Source: Circinella umbellata (Eukaryota; Mucoromycota; Mucoromycetes; Mucorales; Lichtheimiaceae). Taken from it: a stretch of DNA of 64,000 nt. The translations under genes and the position numbers were made by a program. The stretch lies in NCBI GenBank assembly GCA_025093555.1, contig JAIWNF010000045.1:124001-188000 (forward strand), given 5' to 3'. Of this stretch, positions 49,557 through 60,479 are shown one piece after another; within the stretch, counting starts at the first letter, position 1, and the number at the start of each line of letters is the position of its first letter. The notes below the pieces were generated by a model. It ran no database searches and was not told the origin of the DNA. It saw only the letters and a program-made list of their open reading frames with translations.

Positions 49557-52384
49557 TTATTTCTTCTTGCCACCCTTTTCGTTCTTCTTGGCCGAAGTAT
49601 CAGCCTTGGAACCAATGGAAGCAGCCTTACCATCAGGAACACAGATGAAATGAGCAGGAGCCGATTCAGTAGCAGGCTCATCCAAAATATAGAAGCCCTT
49701 ACGCTCGAATTGAATGATATCACCCTTCTTCAAATCCTTGACATTAGCATCAGCAATAGCAGGGACCTTGAATTCACTGACGGGAGTAACCAATTGGTCA
49801 ACAGAATCACCTTCTTCAACCTTCTTCTTGGTAATCAAGAAATCATAGTCAACAAGCAAGACATGGGCTACTTCATCACCATAAGACAACCAAGAAAGCT
49901 TCTTCTTGGTCTTCTTGAAGTCACCTTCAAGATGGAGTTCAAGATCGACACCAGTGACTTCACCAGCTTCGTTCTTGGCGACATTGCGAACAAAAGCGTT
50001 ACCCCAATCCATCAAAGTGACTTCTTCACCAACTTCCAAAGATTTGGCATCTTCTTGGTCAAGGACAATCTTGTTAGAGTAACTGGTCTTCTTGGTACCC
50101 AAATCGGGATTCTTCTTATGCTTCAAAATCTCCTTGACTTCGGGAGTAGCAGGAGCACCTTGTACGTTGACGTGAACGATCTTGTCACTAAGAACAGCGG
50201 TGTGACGAGGAGCAATAGGATCGATAACCTTACGATTCAATGCCCACAACTTGTCCCATTCGAGCAACAAGGTATTTTGGGAAGCACCTTGCATTAAAAT
50301 GTATTGCTTGAGTGCTTCAATAGTCATACCACGACGACGGATACCGCGGACAGTAGGGAAACGAGGATCATCCCAACCACCAACAATACCTTGGTCAACA
50401 AACCATTGTAACTTTCTCTTGGACAACAAAGTGTAGACAAAGTTGATGCGACTGAAATCCCAAATGGTGACATGACGAAGGCCTAAAGTTTTAAGCATCC
50501 AATCATATTGAGGATTACGATCACGGTATTCGTTGGTTCTCAAAGCATGAGTAACACCTTCCAAACTGTCGACAATAGGGCAGGCAAAATCATAAGTAGG
50601 GTAGATCTTCCACTTATCACCAGTGTAATGATGGGGAGTCAAGTTACAACGATAGATGACAGGATCACGGAGGGTACCGTTAGGGTCATCGGGACTGATC
50701 TTGGCACGAAGACAGCATGTTTGGCCCTATATACACATTATATTTCGCGTTCATCAGAACAGTCCTTATCACTAGCTTTTTCTCTCTCTCTTAGTTTTAC
50801 AATACAAATGTAAAAAAAAACCCAGTCAACTTACAAATTCAGTAGCATTCTTCATTTCTTCGAAACGACGCAAGTTCTCTTCAACAGATAAATCGCGAGA
50901 CTTGGAAGGAATACCCTTCATACGTTCATCACGCATAGTGGCTTGATCAGTGTTATCAACATAAGCATTACCTTCCTTGATGATCTTCAAAGCGAGATCA
51001 TACATTTGATCAAAGTAGTCAGAAGTATGAGTAACAATAGACGAATCAACGCCAATCAAAGCCAAATCTTCCTTGATAGATTCTTCGTATTCAGTCTTTT
51101 CCTTGCTAGGATTGGTATCATCGAAACGAATAATAAGTTTACCCTTGTAAGTTTGAGCAAAGTATTGATTCAAAAGAGCAGCCTTGGCGTGACCAATGTG
51201 AAGATAACCACTAGGTTCAGGAGGGAAACGGGTAACAACCTTACCCATTTCAGCTTCAGTAAGACCAATTTCGAACTTGCCTTGATCAGTAGAGCCCTTG
51301 GAACCTTTAGCAGCCTTGACAGGCTAATTATTATTGAGTTAGTAAAAAAAAGCTGATTTATCTAGTTATTCAAGCCGTTTATAATTTATTATATTTGTTA
51401 CCTTAGTAATATTTTGAAGGTCCTTGACAGCCAACTGGGCAGCATCCAAAGAAGTAATGTACTCATACCAACGAGCAAGGTAAAAACCAGCGGATTCCTT
51501 TTTGGTCTTAACAACACGAGCGAAAACGGGAGAAGCTATCAAATATATATATATAAAAGGTATATTGAGCAAAATTTTTTACCATTGAATTTTGTAAATA
51601 ATGTGACAATCATAAAAACAAATTGATATATTAAATATTTACCCTTCAAAGAACCCCAGACAACAAAGTCGGCCAAGGAAGGTTGATAGCCAACCAAGTA
51701 AGAACGAAGAGTCAGATACTTGTTAAGTTCCTTGAATGAACCGTCCAAAGCCTTAAAGTCAGAGGTAGCCAACTTGGTTTCGGCAAAATCTAACCATTGG
51801 TCAACCTGTCAAAAAGGAAATATACAAGTTTATTTAGCCATAATTCTCCCTCTCTCTCACACTCTTGCTCTTTTTTTTTATCTTTCCAATATATTATTAT
51901 TCTGACTATTTACCAAAGTAGAGCTAATGGGGTCAGTCACATTGTACAAACCAGACTCAGGAACAAGTCTACCCAAAAGACGAACAATAGCGTTGGTAGT
52001 ATCATAGTTTTCACTAATAGTAAAATGAAATTTTTGTTTTGTTTTAGTAAAAAAGAAGCTGTCATGAAAAATAAGAAGTATTTGATTCAGAATAAAAAAT
52101 TGAGAAAAACAAAAGATTTGTTTACCCGTTATATTTGATCAGAGCAGCAGCTTTACCGGCACCTTCAGCTTCAAGGTTAGCGGCATCGCGGTACTCGACA
52201 GCAACAGTTTGAGGCTTGGCCATATTGACCTGAGCAGCAACGGCCAACGCGCCTAATTATATAAAATGCATAAAGTTAATTGACAAGGTTCAATGATTGA
52301 ATTTTTTTCAAGTCTAAATATTATATTCATTTTACCGTAGCTTGCTGGTGAAGCCTTAGAGGCAACAATCAATGTAATGGACAT
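49557..52384 (-). CDS. GUS1: Cytosolic glutamyl-tRNA synthetase
   Basis: Charges tRNA-Glu with glutamate using ATP. Seven exons on the minus strand: 52384-52336, 52252-52126, 52013-51914, 51805-51643, 51535-51402, 51323-50835 and 50726-49557, giving 2232 nt and 743 aa. Residues 1-185 form a GST-like N-terminal domain (SYLVGYQPSLADFVVWGSL), typical of eukaryotic GluRS and used for docking to an Arc1-type cofactor. The class I catalytic core has the HIGH signature in PSGYLHIGH (229-236) and the KMSKS equivalent LLSKRKL at 454-460. A C-terminal anticodon-binding beta-barrel follows, with a Lys-rich tail. Length and architecture match yeast Gus1. Codons here are richer in C and G at third positions than in neighbouring genes, consistent with high expression. 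Confidence 0.95.
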
Positions 52385-54257
52385 TGTATGTGAGAAAAGG
52401 TTTGAAAAACAACAGAAAAAAACACTGCGTCTCAAAATTTATAGTTGTTTGACACCAGTTTAACTTTATTAGGAAGTTCCGCTTTCGGAAATGGTCTGAT
52501 CAAAAAATACATGTTTTTTCCCGTTGTCTAGGGGAATAAGTTCGAGTTAGTCATTTTACGTCAATAAGTTTAAGAATTTCTAGCAGTATTGTCTCTATAG
52601 TATACTGCGCCTCTAGCTTGGCCTTTGATCTAATGAAAGACATTATAACTTGAACAATCATTTTAATTTTTTGATCGTTTTAAATGAAGATATGTATGTA
52701 TTTTTAATTATAATGCTTATCATAACAAGGATGTGTCTAGAAAAAGTCTTCTTTTATCATTCGTAAATACTGGTTTTACTACAAGCTTATTTTATAGATT
52801 AGCATGTAGTAGACCATTTAACACATTTTGAAAAGATGAAAAATAGGATGCTAGCCTGTATACTATATATTATTCACATGTTCAGGCTCTTTTTCAAGTT
52901 CTTATTTTATCATTATTTTTAATCTTACAGAATACAATATGACTCACACGTAATACCAGCTCGTCTTTTTTGTTAACTAAGCCAAGCTCTAAAGCACACT
53001 AGTACAATAAAATTCCCATAACTTATATATTTAACAACGGTAAAAGTGGTTGCTCAAGACATGATGCTTTTCATTAATAGGTTGTCACGCGTAAAGTTAG
53101 GGGATGATCCTTTCGATTGTTTTTGAGTTCAAAAAAAAGATGAGGTCTTTATTTATTTTCTTTTCTTTTCTTTTATAAACTATTTTACTATATCTGTATA
53201 CATAATCTGGAGGTCGATTGGATTGCTGAACAATACTTACAAAATAGGTAATAAATATAAAAGTAAAAATGGGTCATTAAGTGTAAACATACTGAAACTA
53301 AAATTTAGTGGAATTCGATGGAATAAAGTTATTGTATAACTAAAATGCATAATAGTATATTAATTCGTGTTACTTATGCCGACTACCATTTAGTCTCATG
53401 ATAAGGTCAATGACCAAAGTCAAACTAGGACCTCAGCGTACTATAGTGATACTAAGATACCCCTTTATGCTGCGCCCATGCGTAGTAATTCTTTTTAGTA
53501 TACGACTGATTAGACGGTCGTTTTGAGCAAGCACCAAATAGAAACACACGGATTTCTATCTGAGACACAATAATATATGCAAAAAATAAAAACAAGTTTA
53601 GTATTTCTACATTACGCATACATTACAATTAAAAAACAAAGTTGACACCTACGTATTGACTACGTACACATTTGATAAGTAAAAATCTATAAGCTTGTTT
53701 CAACAGTTTCAGTGGTAACGTACCATAACAAAAAAAGTAGTAGTACCTTATTTGTTATCAGACTCTTTTTTTTCCTGTTAAAAAATTATTTTGGAACTAT
53801 TAATTTTGTTCCTTTTTTTATTTTTTTAGCCAAAGATAAATGCTTTCATCAAATGCAATATTGTCCGCCTTCTTTAAATCATATGGATAAAATCGAGAAT
53901 GACTGTTATTCTTGCAGAACTATAATAGTAAAGCAGAAATCTATAAACAAAGAAACACTACGTATGAACATTAGCTGCTCGAGCACAAGACAAAGAAGAA
54001 CATCAGAAAGCTATCGACGGATCGAGTCATTAGCAAAAGATAACGATTATAATCAACTATAGAATCTCGTTGACGGACGATAAGTATCACACAGAGTCCT
54101 TCAAAAAGACGGTACATTACATACATTAGGAAACCCCTTTCAGACACTGATAAATAAGTAGCTTTTAAATAATATAATATGTTTTGGTAGCTGGCTTTAA
54201 TACACTGTTTGCTTTATTTTACATGTATAAGATGGGTATTGTATATTGTATATATAC
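52385..54257. other. GluRS upstream region and gene-poor DNA
   Basis: The first 150 bp should hold the GluRS promoter. The rest is AT-rich and without a recognised gene. A plus-strand stretch preceded by a T-rich TTTTTTTTAG acceptor (53830 region) stays open to a stop at 54062 and is listed separately. Confidence 0.45.
53831..54062 (+). CDS. Possible terminal exon, unrecognised
   Basis: After a long T-run and TTTAG near 53830, the plus strand is open for about 77 codons to the stop at 54060-54062. The peptide has several Cys (FHQMQYCPPS, CYSCRT) and a basic STRQRRTSESYRR segment, so it is less biased than the surrounding DNA. No upstream exon or domain was identified. It could be a remnant or a chance open frame. 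Confidence 0.2.
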
Positions 54258-55047
54258 GAGGGGCATCAGTTATAACAGTAGTAAGTAATAAGATGGAAAA
54301 AAGTTCCGATGAAGAGAGAAATTTATGTTCATGTTATAATTGAATCAACTAAGTCTCCTTGGCGTTTAACTACATTGACACGTTCTTTCAAAAGTTGATC
54401 TTGGGTTACTTGAGTATGTAATAAATCAATCTATAAACAGATAGGATTAAAGTTAATGATCAGACAGAATACGTATTATTAAAAGCTTTAACCTAATACT
54501 TGGACACACACAGACAATGTTGCTAATAATTCCAGATATTTAAGAAGGATAATACGATTGTGCCACGTAGTTGGAATTTCTGCCGTTCGCATCTCAACAT
54601 GTTTCCATGTATCGTCAAGAAAGATGTGCGATGGATGCTGATGATTTTACTTCAGTAAAAAATTGGCTTCACAAGTTCCAAGAAGAAGGTTACCATGTAT
54701 GGGTGGATCATGATAACTCTGGTGATACCCTGGTTGGATTGCTATCACATGAAAGGTTTTCGTTTGGCTTTTGTGATGTATGGCAAACAGAACCGTTGCT
54801 TGGTCCTGATTTTTATTGTATAGACTTGTTTTGGACAAGGTAATCTTGGATTTTATAATTTGGATACCATAAGTATTGAGCTTTTTAAATGTTTCAAGTG
54901 AAGAAAATTTATAGTTTGCTGCCTCCCTTCTCAAAGATGCAACAGAGCACTCCAAAATCTTCAAAGAATCTTCAATAGTATGCGTCGTATGTTCCTTTAG
55001 TATGCCACTGGATTTTTATATAAAGCAAAGTAGTTAATATATAATGA
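54258..55047 (-). repeat. Left copy of an inverted duplication
   Basis: Matches the complement of about 56140-56738 over roughly 590 bp, starting GAGGGGCATCAG on the outside. The left copy has 198 extra bases (54611-54808) absent from the right copy. It carries the 3' exons of the pseudogene at 54329-55600. Confidence 0.8.
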
Positions 55048-55600
55048 CATTTTTTATTCATCAATTACCAAATCAATTTCATTTTAATTCATTACCTGGA
55101 AGCTTCAACAATAACTAATTCCATATTGCTTTGAGTTTTCAATAATCCTAAAGCATCAATATTTTTGGCAGCTTAGATTGATCGACCGTCATAATCACCC
55201 TCTTTCAAATAATTGCTTTTTGTTGCATTAAATGGGGCTTCACACCTAACAATAATTATGAAGTTAATCAAGTACATATCAAAAATGATTTTTTTTCTAC
55301 TCACCATCTAAATTCCAAAAATCCAGTCATTTTGGATAGAGGTAATAAACTGGGAACAATATCTTCACAAAGCGACGTGTGTTCGTGATTCAGCATAAAC
55401 ACGGGGGTGGAGCGATGAGCTAGATGGAATGAGGACAGAACATGCTTCGAAATAGCCAAAAACACTTTGCCTTGATCGCTCATGTTTTCATTTGGTTTCA
55501 TACTCCACACTTCATCCAAGAACGCGCCATAGTGGACTTTTTCAAACAAGTGAGTCAGCTCATTCAACAAATCAAGGTAAAAATATAGAGTAATAAATAA
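54329..55600 (-). pseudogene. Second member of the W..DG..E-x-S family, disrupted
   Basis: Minus-strand gene relic with exon pieces about 55600-55313, 55245-55096, 55007-54809 joined to 54610-54500, and 54430-54329. Its core reads GFLEFRW, then a segment with GDYDGRS and MELVIVEASSG, followed by a helical stretch containing SLETFKKLNTY and IPTTWHNRI, ending GDLVDSIIT. The W...DG...E-x-S-[GS] spacing is the same as in the 532-aa gene at 21.6-24.7 kb, so I treat them as one family. Lesions: a TAA replaces one codon in the second piece (just after GRSI), and a 198-bp insertion (54611-54808) breaks the third. All other joins keep frame. The 5' end is not defined. Function unknown. Confidence 0.6.
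54611..54808 (+). mobile_element. 198-bp insertion, MULE-transposase-like coding fragment
   Basis: Present only in the left copy of the inverted duplication. The plus strand through it is open and reads like a piece of a Mutator-like transposase: a DDFTSVKNWLHKFQEEGYHV helix, a HERFSFGFCDVWQ segment and, crossing the right junction, FYCID, comparable to the F-x-L-x(n)-CIDSTH region ahead of the first catalytic Asp. The similarity is from memory of the family and short, so treat it as tentative. No clear target duplication beyond AT. Confidence 0.4.
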
Positions 55601-56139
55601 GAATGCTTTATTTAATAAATTAGATTTTACTTCAACAATTAATATAAAAATTACTTAAATATTGTCTAGTACTACATATAAGTTATAAAAAAATTAAATA
55701 TAATATCTAATGATAGGAATAATATATTATATATAATAATAATGGAAGAAAATCCATTTTTGAATCAAAGTTTTTTAAAAGATATCAAAAGAAGTTTTGT
55801 CCCAAGGTCCCAACTAAGCTACTTAATCAAAATAAGTACAACTTTAATATTGTAAATGTTAATTTTAAAGTAAAAAAAGATAATATTACATATATAATAA
55901 TAAAGTTAGTTTCTGGTAAAAAATATGAGCATGTATATATATTATGTAAGAAATAATAAAGATTATAATATAAATTATAAGATTATTGATGAAGATATTG
56001 AAATGAAATATGAATCTTAAAAATTATGTATACTAAAATTTAAAAATAAATAGCTGTAATATTTTTAAAATTTAAAAGTAAAAAAATATAAATATTATAT
56101 AATTTTTATGATATGTATGTTAAAGTATAATGTAACCAT
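55048..56139. other. Interval between the inverted copies
   Basis: The part up to about 55600 belongs to the pseudogene's 5' exons. From 55600 to 56139 the DNA is extremely A+T rich (long runs of A, T and TA) with no coding signal on either strand. Confidence 0.5.
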
Positions 56140-56738
56140 GATGCCATTATATATTAACTACTTTGCTTTATATCAGAATCCAGTGGCATACTAAAGGAAC
56201 ATACAACGCATACTATTGAAGATTCTTTGAAGATTTTGGAGTGCTCTGTTGCGTCTTTGAGAAGGGAGGCAGCAAATTATAAGTTTTCTTCACTTGAAAC
56301 ATTTAAAAAGCTCAATACTTATAGTATCCAAATTATAAAATCCAAGATTACCTTGTCCAAAACAAGTCTATACAATAAAAATACATAGAAACATGTTGTG
56401 ATGCAAATGGTAGAAGTTCTAACTACATGGCATAATTGTATTATCCTTCTTGAATATCTAGATTCTGGAATTATTAGCAACATTCTTTGTGTGTATCTAA
56501 GTATTAGGTTAAAGCTGTTAATAATACTTATTCTGTCTGATCATTAACTTATTATCATATCTGTTTATATTTTGATTACTCAAGTAACCCAAGATCAACT
56601 TTTGAAAGAATGTGTCAATGTAGTTAAACGCCAAGGAGACTTAGTTGATTTAATTATAACATGAACATAAATTTCTTTCTTCATCAGAACTTTTTTCCAT
56701 GTTATTACTTACTACTATTATAACTGATGCCCCTCATA
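56140..56738 (+). repeat. Right copy of an inverted duplication
   Basis: Inverted partner of 54258-55047. It contains only the last exons of the duplicated pseudogene and is more degenerate: the Trp codon of TWKHV is TAG here, and the last-exon start is partly lost. It lacks the 198-bp segment found in the left copy. Confidence 0.8.
56185..56664 (+). pseudogene. 3' fragment copy of the W..DG..E-x-S family gene
   Basis: Plus-strand fragment in the right inverted copy, homologous to the last two exons of the pseudogene at 54329-55600. It reads KILECSVASLRREAANYK and SLETFKKLNTY, then a TAG where the left copy has Trp, and later VTQDQLLKECVNVVKRQGD before a stop at 56664. There is no promoter or 5' part. 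Confidence 0.6.
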
Positions 56739-56740
56739 TG

Positions 56741-56760
56741 AGGACTAATCGGATTAGTCC
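56741..56760. repeat. Short inverted repeat beside the foldback arm
   Basis: AGGACTAATC, then one G, then GATTAGTCCT: ten-base arms that could form a hairpin, placed exactly at the outer edge of the left foldback arm. Confidence 0.7.
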
Positions 56761-57340
56761 TATATAGGTCGAAATCGTTAGATTCTAATTATTGGCTGTT
56801 TGTTAAAAGTCAAAAAAATAAAATTGAATTTTATTTTATAGAAGTATAATATCAATAATACAATATTAAAGAAAATATAGCTATTCTCAATAAAGATATT
56901 CTTATATTCGAAGCTTCTATGATCAGCTCAATCAAAAATGTTATAAATCAAGTTATGGAGAAATATTCTGATGATGAAATTTTATGTAAAACAAATGAAA
57001 AAAAAGAAATATATAATTAAAGAACAGATAAAGGAAACAAAAACAAGAACATTTTGAGATCTGAATACTAGTAACACTATATGTACCTATATCCATAAAG
57101 GATTGATTATATGTGCCATAAAAGAATAACACAAAATAGAGACAAAGAAAAATTTTTTTGCACTACACATAATGTAAATTATGTTCCTAATAAAAAAAAT
57201 AAAAGTAAAGAAAAAATTAGAATAAAAAAAAAACAAAAAAGATTCTTTAAATAATATAGAATATAATAAGTAAGATAAATAAAAAATATAAGAGAAAAAT
57301 AAAAAGAATTTATATTGGTAATAGAGGTAAGATAGATTTA
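56760..57340 (+). repeat. Left foldback arm (empty-site version)
   Basis: 581 bp, inverse of the right arm without the Tc1 element. At the place where the right arm is interrupted, this arm reads (complement) GGATATAGGTAC with a single TA, the uninterrupted target. Confidence 0.85.
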
Positions 57341-57788
57341 GGAAAAATAATAAATAAATTACTTAATAATTAATTAAGTAATTATTTATTAGAGGGCTAT
57401 TATGTACATAATGCTATTTTTATTTATCTGTCATTTAGGCAATATAAGACATTCTTTAATTTATGTCAATATTAAATTATTGATATTTAGAAACATTAAA
57501 AAATAAATGTTATTTATAATATTTCAGATATTTTTTATATAAATAAAAATAAAAATGTTTTTTATTTTTAAGAAAGAAAACAAGATATAAATTAATTTAT
57601 ATATTTAAAAAAAATTATTTTGTTTAATGTTGCTGAATATCTTTGAAATTATATATTTAATTTTATGATATTCTAAAAAAGGTTTGGTTAAACATTTTTT
57701 TAAACATTTAATTTTAAACATTTTCAGAATATATTTATATTAATATTTTATTAAAAATATAATCAATTCTCAATAAAATAAATATACA
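57341..57788. other. AT-only spacer of the foldback element
   Basis: 448 bp between the inverted arms, almost entirely A and T, with poly-A/T runs and short inverted TA motifs. No gene or known signal. Confidence 0.6.
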
Positions 57789-58039
57789 TAAATCTATCTT
57801 ACCTCTATTACCAATATAAATTCTTTTTATTTTTCTCTTATATTTTTTATTTATCTTACTTATTATATTCTATATTATTTAAAGAATCTTTTTTGTTTTT
57901 TTTTTATTCTAATTTTTTCTTTACTTTTATTTTTTTTATTAGGAACATAATTTACATTATGTGTAGTGCAAAAATTTTTTTCTTTGTCTCTATTTTGTGT
58001 TATTCTTTTATGGCACATATAATCAATCCTTTATGGATA

Positions 58040-59699
58040 TACACTCGGTCAAAAAAGTGTCCCAATAATCATAACTTTAGAACATTTTGCTCAGTTACTT
58101 GCCAGGATATTGACTAATCAATGTGAAATTTTGAGTGCACACTAGTGTGGATATTAGTATTACGTATAAAAAATATAATTGTGATTGGATAGGCATTTAA
58201 GGCTCCGTCAAGTAATTTGAAAATATAAGCATTGGGACACTTTTTTGGGGCACTTTTAGGAGTTAGAAATTTAAGCCACTGAAAAAGTTTTTTGATAACA
58301 AGTATCATTACTTTTTTAATATTTTCTCCTCTTTTCCTCTTTCTGCATCTTTTGAAGTAACTACTAATAAGAATGAACATATTTTTATTATTAGAGATAA
58401 AAAAAATCTCATAAAGCTATTAGATGAAAAAAATATCTTTAGAAAAGCATCAAGAAATTATTCACTACCTTTCTAAGGGCATGTCAATTCGTCAGACAGC
58501 TAAAAAGACATCTGTTGGACATAGTACAGTTGGAAGAATTTACAAGAAAACACCAAATATACCTAAAAATTCAAAAAATGGAAGACCAGTAAAAGCTAAT
58601 CCCTCTACAAGTAAGCTTTCAGTAAGGCAATTTAAAAAATATGAATTAAGGAATGCTTCACAAGGCTCTAAATATCTTAAGGCTTATTATAACATTGATG
58701 TGGTTCCTCAAACTGTTCGTAATATGCTGTATAAAGGTGGACTCAAGGCATTTAAGAAACTAAAAAAACCAATTATAAGTGAAAAGAATCGTAAGAAACG
58801 TTTAAAATGGGCACAAGAGCACAAAAACTGGACATCTGAGGATTGGAAGCATGTTGTATGGTCAGATGAAACAAGAATAAATCGTTTTGGGTCTGATAGT
58901 GATCTTTATGGATGGCGTAATCCTCAAAATAAGCTTACTAAACAAGATGTCCATGAAACTAGTAAAGCAGATGGTGGTCGTTTAATGGTTTGGAGCTGTA
59001 TTACATGGGATGGAGTTGGCTATATCTGTGATATTGGTGACCATAATATGGTAAAAGAAGATTATCTGGATATCCTAAAGTCTGATCTTTTGAATTCTTT
59101 GAATTATTATAATTTAAATAATAACAGAACTATTTTTATGCAAGATAATGATCCTAAACATAAGGCAAAACTAGTAATGGATTGGTTAAATCAGCAACAA
59201 TTTGAAGTAATGGACTGGCCACCACAATCTCCAGACTTAAACCCAATTAAAAATATGTGGGCCACGTTAAAAAAAATGTTGAAAAAGAACTATTCCCAAC
59301 CAGCTAAAAATAAGGATAAACTCTTTAAAAGAGTTGGTGAATGCTAGTATAAGATTGATGCTACGGAATGTCAAAAGTATATTGAATCGATCCCACGACG
59401 TGTAAAGCAAGTTATTGACGCAAGAGGGTTATGGACTAGATATTGATTTTATAAATTTTTCTTAATAAAAATGAATAAATTTTAAATGGCCAAAAAAAGT
59501 GTCCCAATGCTTATATTTTCAAATTCCTTGACGGAGCTTTAAATTCTTATCCAATCACAATTATACTCTTAGTATGTAATACTAATATATATACTAGTGT
59601 CCACTGAAAATTTCACATTGATTGGTCAATATCCTGATGAGTAACAGAGCAAAATGTTCTAAAGTTATAGTTATTGGGACACTTTTGTGACCGAGTGTA
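58040..59699 (+). mobile_element. Tc1/mariner element, full length, inactive
   Basis: Body 58042-59697 (1656 bp) flanked by TA at 58040-58041 and 59698-59699. Terminal inverted repeats are about 210 bp and of the IR/DR type: the outer end CACTCGGTCA...AAAGTGTCCCAAT is repeated at the inner end of each TIR (58236 region and 59495-59507), giving two likely transposase-binding sites per end. One transposase gene lies between. The uninterrupted left foldback arm confirms the TA target. Confidence 0.92.
58424..59446 (+). pseudogene. Tc1-family transposase with nonsense and catalytic mutation
   Basis: DD34E-type cut-and-paste transposase, 340 codons if the TAG at 59345-59347 is ignored (after VGEC); the remaining 32 codons end RGLWTRY at 59446. 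An N-terminal helix-turn-helix (SIRQTAKKTSVGHSTVGRIY) at 21-40 is followed by a GRPVK hook-like motif. Catalytic residues: D148 in WSDET, D241 in QDNDPKH, and the third position 34 residues later in DLNPIKNMW, where the expected Glu is Lys (K276, codon AAA). Both the AAA and the TAG are explainable as G-to-A or C-to-T changes. As read, the enzyme should be inactive even without the stop. Confidence 0.9.
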
Positions 59700-60027
59700 G
59701 GTACATATAGTGTTACTAGTATTCAGATCTCAAAATGTTCTTGTTTTTGTTTCCTTTATCTGTTCTTTAATTATATATTCTTTTTTTTTCATTTGTTTTA
59801 CATAAAATTTCATCATCAGAATATTTCTCCATAACTTGATTTATAACATTTTTGATTGAGCTGATCATAGAAGCTTTGAATATAAGAATATCTTTATTGA
59901 GAATAGCTATATTTTCTTTAATATTGTATTATTGATATTATACTTCTATAAAATAAAATTCAATTTTATTTTTTTGACTTTTAACAAACAGCCAATAACT
60001 AGAATCTAACGATTTCGACCTATATAG

Positions 60028-60476
60028 TGTGGTGAACCACCATAATAATACAAATATTCCATCCATTCATGAATAATCGGTCAAACATCATTCCGTCAAG
60101 GATAAAAGATATAACCAATTATACACTATTATTTACTTTGATTCGTTCTTATTATTAATCCGGATAAAAAAGGAACATCAAAGAAAGAATGAGATTAGTA
60201 ACAACTGTCACAAACGGTTTCAGAGAATGATCTAGAATTAATATTTATAATAGAACAAATATAATAGGTCCTCTCATCCATTCGTATAAAACATAGTTTA
60301 GCCATGATCGGATAAAATAAGATAGTTACATAATTTAGAAAAGATATAAAAGAGTAGTTATTTTATTTAGGAATAAACAGATTCTCAACTATATTTTACT
60401 TTAGTCCCATCTTTCTATTTTTTACTACTCGTATTTATCTCATTTTTATAGTTGAATTATTCGATTATTTCCTACC
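60028..60476 (+). repeat. Probable 5' LTR of a Ty3/gypsy retrotransposon
   Basis: Starts TGTGGTGAACCACCA, which is itself a small hairpin (TGGTG-AAC-CACCA), directly at the end of the foldback arm. It has a TATAAAAG box near 60344 and an AATAAA near 60373. The 3' edge is uncertain: ...CTACCA at 60476 or ...CCAACA at 60480 both fit a CA end next to the gag ATG. No tRNA-type TGG primer site is seen, so another priming mode is possible. The matching 3' LTR is beyond the window. Confidence 0.55.
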
Positions 60477-60479
60477 AAC

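Larger units (their letters stand above)
56760..60027. mobile_element. Foldback element with 581-bp arms and nested Tc1/mariner
   Basis: Left arm 56760-57340 and right arm 57789-60027 are near-identical inverted copies, starting CTATATAGGTCGAAATCG on the outside and GATAGATTTA on the inside. The right arm contains a 1656-bp Tc1/mariner element; subtracting it and the duplicated TA leaves 581 bp, exactly the left-arm length. The 448-bp spacer (57341-57788) is almost pure A+T with no gene. Such a structure fits a foldback transposon or a recent inverted duplication. No transposase of its own is seen, and no target duplication could be defined because a retrotransposon abuts the right end. Confidence 0.75.

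Noticed and set aside
49650..50297. 215-codon plus-strand open stretch
   Set aside because: Antisense of the glutamyl-tRNA synthetase exon 7, which has clear family motifs.
57893..58380. Open stretches overlapping the foldback arm and the Tc1 TIR
   Set aside because: They fall in inverted-repeat DNA and have no protein-like composition.
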